Positions 39,601 through 51,600 of a stretch of 64,000 nt of DNA are shown here, piece by piece. Position numbers and translations under genes: made by a program. Where the stretch lies: NCBI RefSeq assembly GCF_905220365.1, contig NC_061139.1, positions 12,237,001 to 12,301,000 of the forward strand, given 5' to 3'. Under the pieces are notes generated by a model. It was not told the DNA's origin. It saw nothing but the letters and a program-made list of their open reading frames with translations, and made no database searches. The DNA comes from Vanessa cardui. Lineage: Eukaryota; Arthropoda; Insecta; Lepidoptera; Nymphalidae. Position 1 is the first letter of the stretch; each line of letters starts with the position of its first letter.

Positions 39601-42600
39601 TGTTAAAGTAACTCAGTCTGTCAGTCTGTCGCTCTTTCATGCTCAAACCGCTGAACCGAATTTGATGAAATTTGGTATGAAGCAAACTTGAACTGCAAGA
39701 AAAGACATAGGCTACTTTTCTACTAATATAACCTAACACATGATAATCTTGAAAAAAGCTGCGGGCGACTACTGACTTTATATATTTATCATTTTCGTAT
39801 CACTAAAAAAAATTGCACAGAAAAAATAATATCAGCATGTTACATAATAATTATTCAAAAACAAAACATTTATTACAATATCAGGAACAAATGGTAAAGT
39901 AGCCTTTCCCTCGCAATCCAACTGAGTCTTTTGTGTTTTGCATACAGACAAAAGAATCCTTTGAGTCATGAGCGAATACATTCTGTAGATTCCTGTTTAG
40001 AAATTATTGAAATGGTTTCGATTGTAATCTTCAAGCTTTGAGGATTACTGGAATTTATAATGATATAGAACTAATAGTAGTTTATACTAAGAATAGTTAC
40101 TCTACCGCCAAATAGCAGTACTCAGTATTGTTGTGTTCCACCCTTCAAACTGAAATGCCTGTAAGCCTGTAAGCCTGTAACTACAGGCACAAGGGACATA
40201 ACATCTTAGTTCCCAAGGTTGGTGGCACATTGACGATGTACGGAATAGTTAATATTTCTTATAGCGTCATTGTCTATGGGTGATGGTGACCACTTACCAT
40301 CAGGTGGCCCATATGGTCGTCCGCCAACCTATACCATAACAAAAATCAGCTGTCTATGTAAGCGTAATCTATGTGACCAAAAATATTTATTTATGAGTGT
40401 GTAGTCAATCAGTTTACTTACACATAGATGTAGGAAAATAAGATTATTTAAACTCCAAACCAATTTATCAGGACGGCTATTAAATAAACACCTAATTAAG
40501 ATAAACTCTGCTCAGATGATAAGGCTCTTGGTATACAAACTAATATGTTTGTGGAAGTGAAACAATGTGGTGGAATATGTTCCAAACCTTCTCCTCAAAG
40601 AAAAAGGAGGCCTTAGCCTAGCAGTAGGAAATTTACAGGCTGTTGTTGTTGTTTACAAACCAATTTAATGATTTTTATCAGATCATTAACATTGACTCCT
40701 GGAAAGATGAGAACAACTGAAGTAGCATCAGCACCTAAACTTCCTGATGTGAGGAGTTGCTGTATAAACGCTGGTGTTAACCACTATGGCTGTGTTGATA
40801 AGCTTTGTGATCCAACGAAAACCTTTGAAATAGGGGTAAGTTTACTATTGTCTTTAATTATATGTGTTTCTCAAACCACTTCCATAATTACATCATCAAA
40901 ATCAAAATCAAAAGCAAATGAATCTGAATCTTATTACATTTAAATAAAACTAATTATAACGGATGAATCGCGTATATTAATTATTTTTAAACATCCCGAC
41001 GTTTCTGTCAGTCTACCCGTGACCACGAACACTGCAAAGTGCTCGAAACGTCGGGATGTTTAAAAATAATTAATATACGCGATTCATCCGTTATAATTAG
41101 TTTTATTTAAATGTGTAATAATCGCGAAAATTTAAGACAATTTAAGACAATCTTATTACATTGTTAATTTGTCATAAATTCCAAAATCATCCATGCCATT
41201 TTCAATAGATTGTTTAATTTTTACATACATTTTTCACATACATGTATTCTCAAAAACACTTGCACTTCGTTCAGAAAATTAATGACATTTACGATATCAA
41301 ATCCACTTCCATCCCCACCCATTTGTGACTAATGCACAATCACCCAGAGAACGGCGTTCTAATCACCAGTTGCAGGTGACAGACTTGATGATCTGTGCAC
41401 CCTGGGCCGGCACAACCTTCGGCTGCCTCGCCAACGGCTTGGACCATACTCCCTGTTGTCGGTCAAGAGGCCTCCCAGAATCCTGTTTGCCATTATGCAG
41501 TGGCAACATCACGACTTTGGACTTTAATCATTTCAAGTGAGTTACATTTTATAACCTGAAAACTATTCTGTAAGAAGAAACTACTCGAAGTTCTTTAAGT
41601 GTTCATATCAATACATAAATAAACATTGAACAACATGACATACAATTCTCTGATCCCAAAGTAAGTAGCTAAAGCTTGTGTTATGTATAATCAGAAATAA
41701 CGACAGTACCACCACCAAAGATAACATAGAAAACTAATGAACTTTTTCTACAATGACTCGGGCGAGAATTGAACCCAGGAACTTGGAGTTGCAAAGACTT
41801 GTGTACACGCTAATCGACCACGGAGGTCTTAAAAAGAACTTCATATTAGTTATTTTTTTCATGAAAGATAATTTTGACAGATGCCTTCGCTTCATGAACT
41901 CCTACACCAACTGTCTGCTGCAAGGTTACGGCGTCCTCCCGGGACCACCATCTCGTCTCCACCTGACTAACATCGACACCGACTACGCTGTGGTACACTG
42001 GGCACCACCAGCGGCGCTGGCGGATACTGTACAGTATTACAACTTGCAATACAAGTCGTTGTCATCAGAAGAGGATTACAGAATTTTGGGAAAGGTAAAC
42101 TTGTTACTCATCTTATTTCTTCGACAAAAACATTGGTATTTTTAAATTGATTTTTTGGTAAACATACGCACAATATTAAAAAGTCTAAAGTTGAATTATA
42201 ATTATTAATCATCTCTCATAGGTTCAATCTCCATTTATCCTGGAAGATCTGGAATCGAACGCGGATTACGAGATCTTTGTGGAGGCAGTCAACGAGCATG
42301 GAGTTGGTGAAGCTTCACCAAGACTTATATTTAGGACACAAAGTCAAGTAAGATTAAATAGCATAAAACAATTTTAACCGATTTCAATCTTTCAAGTAAT
42401 AATACTTTTTCTTCTCTTTTTTCATTAAATCGATTTTTTCTAAATCCGACTGGATTTAGAAAAAATCGATTTAATGAAATATAAAATGATCTCCTTTTCT
42501 TTGAAAGAACCTCCAATTAATGCAATCGTTATTTGTACCTTGCACGGAACTAGTATGGCCATTCAAGGTGCAAGGTTGTAGGTATCACTAAAAAAACACT

Positions 42601-45600
42601 CTTTTCGATAAAATACATTATTTTTTAAAGAATAAATAGCCTTGTATTCATTAACAAACATTAACTATAATGAGCATCATTAACACTTGAGAGATCAAGT
42701 CACGTGATTGAACAAATATTCCAAACTTTCTACGTTCTCCAAAAAATATAATAAACAAATATATTAAAGGATTTAATTAATGTTCAACCATGTTCAATAT
42801 CACCCAATTAAGGTTATTGAAGAAGAAGAAGAGAATGCAAACGCATACAACATAACCGCGTGCTGTGAGAGAGTGCAGCTGTCTACTGTGTGCATGCCGC
42901 TCTGCTCGTACGACGCCAAGATGTCCGACCTGAGGACCCTCGCGCCGCTCTGTGAACAGGAGTTCAACAAACTCGTGAGATGTGGTGCTGGAGGTGAGAA
43001 ATGATTTTGGTACTATCGTGTTCAAATAAAAAAAAGACCACGGAAATTTGAGTCGAGGTGGCCCGGTGGTTAGAACGCGTGCATCTTAACCAATGATTGC
43101 AGGTTCAAACCCAGGCAAGCACCGCTGTTTCACGTGCTCAATTTGTCTTTATAATTCATCTCGTGCTCAGCGGTGAAGGAAAACATCGTGAGGAAACCTG
43201 CATGTGACAAATTTCATAGAAATTCTGCCACATGTGTTTTCCACCAACCCGCATTGGAACAGCGTGGTGGAATATGTTCCAAAACCTCCTCCTCAAAAGG
43301 AGAGCCCAGCAGTGGGAATTTACAGGCTGTTGTTGTTGTTGTTGAAAGTTCGAACTCTTCTAGCATTGAGGAAATAAATGTGATTGATTTGTGTTTATAA
43401 TTCATCTCGCGATCGAGGTTGAAGGAAAACATTATAAGGAATCTTGAATATGGCGCGTGAAAGTTTACCACATGTACATTTGAAAACAAACATTGAAGCA
43501 AGCTAGAATTAGCTTCAAAACTTTTTCTTAAAGAAAAGCAAAGTTCTGTGACATTCATACATAACATGAAATAATTTATATTATATATGCATATTGAGAG
43601 TCGAGATGGCCCAGTGGTTAGAACGCGTGCATCTTAACCGATGATTGCGGGTTCAAACCCAGGCAAGCACCGCTGTTTCATGTGCTCAATTTGTCTTTAT
43701 AATTCATCTCGTGCTCAGCGGTGAAGGAAAACATCGTGAGGAAACCTGCATGTGACAAATTTCATAGAAATTCTGCCACATCTTGTATTCCACCAACCCG
43801 CATTGGAACAGCGTGGTGGAATATGTTCCAAACCTTCTCCTCAAAGGGAGAGGAGGCCTTTAGCCCAGCAGTGGGAATTGACAGGCTGTTGTTGTATATT
43901 GATTAAAGGAATAATCTAAACTTCACCTGGCTAATAAACTTAATCTGGCTAAATACTGAATGGGACTCCTGCGTGTCGCAGGGCGCAACCACGAGACGTG
44001 CTGTGCGCGGCGCGGCGTGCCGGCGGCGTGTCGCGGCGCGTGCGCGGGCGCCTACAGCGGCCTGTTCTACACCTGCATCGCCTACGTCGGGAACATCGTG
44101 CAGTGCTTCGAGGAGGGTGAGTTGCCCAGCTCGTCCGCTAACTTAATCCTTACAATCACTAATACTTCTTTTTACAATAGATCTTAATTATTTATCAAAT
44201 ATGCTTTAAATGTTGACAAATTATTATTGTTAACTTAATACATCAATAGTTTCCAGCGCATTAAGTTTAATTTTATCCACATCTAATAAGACAGGAAGGG
44301 TTTTGGGGCTTGAAAATCTTTCTTATATGTATTTAAAATATAAATTGAATAGTCTTGGATATAATTGGATTAAAGTCAAATAGCATAGTACGGTAATAAT
44401 GTACCCAATTATTTATGGTGATGCCCAAAGTGGATATAATAACCGAATTATTTTTTCCAAAAAATCTTATAGGTATATGGGTTGTGTCTTATTAAACAAA
44501 ACATCAATTACAATAGGTACTGGTTTTCTCCCTGGCCCACCGCGTGAGGTCCACGCTGTTGTGTCTCACGACAAGCTGTTCCTGGACTGGACAGCACCAA
44601 CAGATGGCGCTAACACCACATCATATACCGTGCACTGGCAGAAAGTTGGCAATAACACGCAACCCTACTACTACAATAGCGTGCAATTGGATAATGTAAG
44701 TCATATAGGATCCTACTAATATTGTAGACACGAAAGTCACTTTGGTGGAGTGCTATTCTTCAACGCAGCGACGCAACGTTTTCACGTAATTTTATTCATA
44801 GGGTTATAATACTGTTTACTATTTTGTAAAGGAGAAATGTAAAGTGTTCTGAGCTCTCGGAAATACTTTCAAATAGAATTTAAAAGAATTTATTGTGTTT
44901 TATACGAAAACGTCTCTTCTATTTCCCTGGGTCGAATTATTTGAAGCATAGATAACATTTTGCACCAATTAAACTGGAAACTATACTAATAGTATAAATG
45001 CGAAAGTTATTTATTTTGCCCTTTCATGAAAGGGCAAGAGCAAAGCAATGAATTAGATTTTTTGAAATTTGCTACAAAGCGTCCCTAAACTCTAAAAAGA
45101 TAGGCTACTGACCAACCTGGACACCTAATTAATCAATAATCATACAGTATTAATATATAATTTCATACATAATTTGATACAGCAAATGAACGTGACACAA
45201 ACGATGGCTCGTATTGAAGGCCTGGAAGTGAACAGCACCTACCATCTCTTCGTGGTAGCGGTGAATGAACACGGCACTTCGCTACCATCCAGCATGTTAC
45301 TCATCAACATCACCGATGGTGGTAAGTTGTAATAAATATATTTGTAATGCATACAAATGAGTAACTACTTATTTTGAAAAAATCATGTGAAAGGGTATAA
45401 TAGTCGAGATGGCCCAGTGGTTAAAACGCGTGCATCTTAACCGATGATTGCGGGTTCAAACCCAGGCAAGCACCGCTGTTTAATGTGCTTAATTTGTTTT
45501 TATAATTCATCTCGTGCTCAGCGGCAAAGGAAAACATCGCGAGGAAACCTGCATGTGACAAATTTCATAGAAATTCTGCCACATGTGCATTCCACCAACC

Positions 45601-48600
45601 CGCATTGGAACAGCGTGGATCCAAAACCTTCTCCTCAAAGGGAGAGGAGGCCTTTAGCCCAGCAGTGGGAATTTACAGGCTGTTGTTGTTATGTGAAAGG
45701 GAAATAACTTCACATACTTTACTCTGATCCCAATGTAAATAGCTAACGTCGTCATTCCCATAACACAGGTGGTGTTATGGGAATGACAACGGTACCACAA
45801 ATACCCAGACATTTTACATTAACTCGGCCTGGAATCGAATCCGAAACCTCAGAGTGGCATACCCATGAAAACCGGTGTACACACAATTCGACCATGTAGG
45901 TCGTTGAATGTTTATTGAATATAGTAATTGATCAATTAAATTATTTACCTTTTTAAGATAAATTAGGTTTTAATGAATGAAATTTCAAATAGACAAAGAT
46001 AACAAGGAGGTGTCTGGTATCCCGTCCCCCCCACACTCGCTGTCGGTATCGTCCCACTCTGCCACGTGGCTGGCGCTGAGCTGGCAGCCGCCGCAGTTCT
46101 CTCTGCCCGATGAAAAGATATCTTATACGTGAGTAATTATATTTATAAAAAACATAGAAATATAGTAACTTTATCTATCTATCTGTAGCTCTTTCACGAC
46201 CAAACCGCTGACCCGAATTTGATGAAATTTTTATATGAAGCAAACTTGAACTACAAGAAAGGACAAAGACTACTTTTTGCTTCACACATGACAACCAATA
46301 CCCTAAAACGCAAGCGCAACCGCGGTCTGCTAATAAAGTTCCTTAAATCACAGGTTTATTTTATATTCTATAATGCAATATCTTTTTTCTATCTAGATTA
46401 TACTACAAGATGCCAGGTCAGAACAATCAGGGAAATGTCACAAAGATTGCTACGACAGTAACGGGACATACTCTGGAGAAGTTGACACCGAACACGCAGT
46501 ACGTGGCCTGGGTGAAGGCTCACTCGGACGCTGGAGACTCGCTGCCTTCTGAGACTTTACTGGCGTGGACTGATCCCGCATACCCTGCTTTTGTCGAGGT
46601 ATATTATTTTTACACTTATATTAATATTGCAGAGACGGCCCAGGGGTTAGAACGCGTACATCTTATCTCTATATTTATGCATCTCCGATTATTGCGGCTA
46701 CAAACCCAGGCAAGCACCACAGAATATTCATGTGCTGAATTTATGTTTATAATTCATCTCGTGCTCGCGAAGAGCGTGGTGGAATATATTCCAAACCCTC
46801 TCCTTAATGGGAGAGGAGGCTATTAGCCCATTTATTAGGCTATTTCTTTACTTTACTTTACTAATGAGTTTATTTTTGCCAATATATCGTTACATAACTA
46901 ATTAAAAATATATATTCTTCCAACAGCCACCCACAATAAACCCGGTAAATTTGGTGGTAGAAGGTACCAGCATGACAATACTCTGTATTGCGATGGGAAC
47001 TCCGACACCGACCATCTCCTTGTACATTTCTGGTAAGTACAAGATGTCATAGTACCAAAGTTATTTAAAGAAAATTCAGCTTGGCCAATAACAAAAAGGC
47101 ACATACTACCAGCTTATTGGCAGTTTGGCTTTGGCAGATATTTGTTCAGTTTTGGTGCGCATATGGCCCAAAAACAAAACAAAATTGACATCAAAACATA
47201 CGTTCTAAAAGGATTTGATAACTTCCAGGTCGCCTCGTACGTCAAGAAGTAACACGTCACATGGTGACTGTGGTCCACAATGTGACCAGAGACATGGACC
47301 TCATCTCCTGCTATGCAGACAACGGCTACGGAACACCCATGCAGGCTTCTAGAAAGATCAACATATCACGTAAGAATTCCTTATTTGTCACCAAGCCTTA
47401 CACTCCTATTGACCTAAAATAAAAATAGGTAGGCAGTCTAACAAATTAACTCACTTGTTTTCCTACTTTCTGTTTTTGTTTTTATTTTAAACTTAATTGA
47501 TTTATGATTTTCTTATATTTGTTTTTTATATGTTCATCGTTTGTTTTCCAATAAATATGGGTACAATGGCAAGTAGTTATACATCACAAATAGTAGTTCC
47601 TTTACATCAGTGAAGTGCCTCCAATATTAGAACTAATGCGCCTTATAAGGGCATGCTACGTATATGTTATGAGGAATTCTGTGAGTTTCTGCACCTTCAA
47701 ATACATAGAACAAAAAATACTTAGTATGGCTATTTCACGTTAGAATATCTGATTAATCTATAACATTATTGTAACATGAAACTAAAAGTAATTACTTAAT
47801 AGTTATCGTTTTAACGTCGCAACTAATATGCGATCCGAAAAGCGGCTCGATCTGCTGTCGCTTTTTGTGAACAAATGTTTTGTTATCCGCTCGCCCTTTG
47901 ATACGCGTATATCCGGATTTTCATTGCGTTTGATGAAATGCTTTTATCTCGAATACTGGAATCCGCGTATCTCCTCCCTTCCCCCTTTCCCCTCTTACCT
48001 ATTGCCATTATACAAATTAATATCATTATAGTAATGCATAAACAATCAAAATCAAAATATACTTTACTCAAATAGGCTTTCACAAGCACTTTTGAGTCGT
48101 CATTTAAAAATTAAGTAAAGGTACCACCGGTTCGGAAATTAGATTCTACTGAGAAGAAACGGCAAGAAACTCAGTAGTTACTCTTTTTCAACATTTAAAA
48201 ATACAGTCATGTTAATCAATTACAATTTTATATGTATGTAATTTATCCTGCCTGGAAATCCACAAGTATTAATTCCAAGCTTTTTTATCGTCTGCATATA
48301 CTTGTAATGAATAATATGACATCTTTACCAATGTATTTTTTTACAAATGAATTAAATTTATGAAACGGCAAAGTTAAAAAATTCCATGGAATTTTATTAT
48401 AAACGAATTCCTTGCCCCAAAAAGAATTTACTTCTTATGCGCATAGATTATCGATTATCACAGATTTTATCAAAGTGATCAATATAACTATGAATATACA
48501 TAACGTTATTGTAAATATATTGTGACGCAACAAGGAGTATTCCTATTTCGTTAAAGACATCCAAACAATTATCTATATTATATTGTTGTAATACTTTAGA

Positions 48601-51600
48601 TATACCGACAATCCAAGCGTCGGGAATCACAATGGCGGCCGCTGGTGACTCCGTGATCTTGGAATGCAGGGTTGAGGCTCTCCCTAAGCCCACGATTGCG
48701 TTCTGGAGAGACCCCAATGGTCGGACGCCTGTGATTGATGGACCTAATTACTCTATTCAATTAATTTCTGATCCCGAGGTAAGAATTTTTTTATCGATCG
48801 TAAAACATTCTGCTGCGTATCATGAGTCGTGCAAAATTATATATTTATATTTTAATGAATTAATAATTATGGCATACCGTAATGATGTCGATAATTATGG
48901 TTAATTATAGGAAATGCGCTATTCATTAGCGATTTTTAATTAAAGACGTCACGGAAATAGACATCTTTTGAACGTGATTAATATATTATTATTTTTATCA
49001 TTAGTATTTTCACAAATAAGTATTTTCGTACGCAAAATCAAAATTTATCCTGATCCACTGCTGGGCTGAGATAACCCAGTGGTTAGAACCCGTCCATCCT
49101 AACCGATGATTGCGGGTTCAAGTCCAGGCGAATTAATAATAATAAATATAATTCATCTCGTGTTCAGCGTTGAAGGAAAACATAGTGAGAAAAACTGCAT
49201 GTGTCTAATTTCATCGAAATTCTGCCACATGTGCATTCCACCAACCCGCATTGGAACAGCGTGGTGGAATATGTTCCAAAAACCCTCTCCTTAATGGAAG
49301 AGGAGGCCTTATCTCAGCAGTGGGAAATTTACAGGCTGTTACTTTACTTTTTACTACTTTTACTGCTGGGCTAAGACCTTCTCTCCTTTTGAGTAGAACG
49401 TTAAGCGAATATTCCTCTCTTTATTTATGCATACTTGTGGCATCAACATTACGATAAAATGAAAGAACTTTAATTAAAGTAGATCTCAGTTGGATATAAT
49501 GTCTGACAAAGCGAAATCTCTCGGCGAAATCTCAAATTTGTTTAAAAGAAATCCAAGGACAAGTTGATTCATTTATAAATAAATGCGAAAGCTTATACAA
49601 ACTGAGACGAGCTTTCGCGAGATTTCTCGAGAGCAATTCACGGGCTATTGTTGAAGCTAAGTAGCAACCTAGAGCGACTCTCCTCAAAACTAAACTTGCT
49701 CTATCAACTCTACAGAAGGTCAAGGCACTTTGGACCGCTATAGGGTTTTTAATAAAGATAAAAATATTTTCATCCCTACATATCTGAGAGACAAAAACTA
49801 CTCAACGGATTTTAGAATCAATATGGAGACCTCTATCTAAACTGACATTTCTGAAGTCGCGATCACTGAGGGGTTGGAATGCGTGCATTTTAAAAGATAA
49901 TTGTGGGTTCAAATCCTGTGTGCGACAATGATTGCTGAAATTCCATGTACTTAATTTGTATTTATAATTAATCTCGTACTCGTCGGTGAAGGCAAACATC
50001 GTGAGAACAATAACCTGCTACTTTTTATGCCTAACTCCTAACGATGATGACATTTCACGGGCGACACGTAATTCCTAAAAAAAAAAAAACAAATTAATTT
50101 ATCATTTTTACATTATATATTTTTATGTTAAAGTATACCCTTTTACAGACACATCTGAATCGGTACTTTGAAAGATAAATGTTACTGAAAGTATATATAG
50201 TATACTTTTGAATAATTAATTTCTTTAAGTAATTAATTAAATACACACATATGATACATAAATTATACTTTGAACAGGAACAGACTAAATACACGATGCG
50301 GCTGATAATCAAGAAGATAACAGAAGCTGATGAGGGAGATTATTTCTGTCACGCTGAGAACGCCTTCGGGAAGACTTTACGCCCAGTGTCCGTGCGGCTG
50401 AGGACCAGCAACCCTCACCACAACGTCACTGAGTGCTGTACTCAGGTAAGTGCAGCCCATACGAAAAATATTCATATTTCAGATTTATATAAGATTTAAA
50501 CAGGTATATCCACCCCCTATTATGCATAAATGGAACAAACAATTATTATAAGAGGGACATTATAGGCCCGACGACAGTACCCAAAGTGGATTTTAGACCA
50601 ATCAGGAAGATTCTGTTTATACAAGTAAACATAGTACTGTAAAATGTCCATGAGCAAAATTATGGCTTAGAATTCATTGGTCTTTTTTGTCACGTGAGGT
50701 GATCTTCTATACATATAATAAAATTGGAGTGTCTGTTTGTAATATTAAAATAGCTCTTTTTTACTCAATGCATATGTATGTATACACGGTACATATACCA
50801 AAATATATTTTTTTACGATTTTTGTCTGTCTTTCTTTTTGTTCCGGTTAATCTCTGGAACTACTGGATTCATTTTAACGGGACTTTCACTGTTATATAAC
50901 TGATATAATAAGGAGTAACTTATGCTATAATAATATTTTCTTTTTAATTCAGACGCGTACAATTTCGCAGGCGCAACTAGTTATAATTAATATTCGTATC
51001 ATTCCAAAAAACAAATATACAATATCATAACGTCTGATGATTCAATTTCAATAAAACAATGCCTTCAAACCAAAAACTTTAAAATCACCGACCTAAATTA
51101 ATTATCGCTTATAAATGCCAGAATTTCGAGACTAAATACAATAACATCGGCTATCAAAACAAATGGAGCACTTGGCAGGCAGGAATTAAATTATCGAACA
51201 ATAACGCTACTTAATTTTAATGAAAGCGACCTAAAACAAAGTCTGGCTCGTCAGACGGGCAACAGACGATACACTTGAAAGGATGACATTGCTTCGAACT
51301 TCACAACTTAGAAATTGCTTCGATAACTTTTCGTTGTATATTATACGGTACTAATTTTGGAATTTTATTTTTAGGTATTCTATACCAATTAAATTTATAA
51401 ATAATATAAATTAAATTAATATTAGACAACATCACATACATTACTCCGATCCCAATGTAAGTAGCTAAAGCACTCGTGTTATGGAAAATCAGAAATAACG
51501 ACGATACCAAAAACACCCGCAACTAAGACAACATAGAAAACTTATTAAATTTTTCTACATTAACTCGGCTGATAATCCAACTCCGGAGTGACGTACAAAA

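Noticed and set aside
43214..43567. 117-codon minus-strand frame, and many 60-80-codon frames carrying sequences like CIPPTRIGTAWW
   Set aside because: These are translations of the family A SINE, which is non-coding; the recurrence comes from the repeat.
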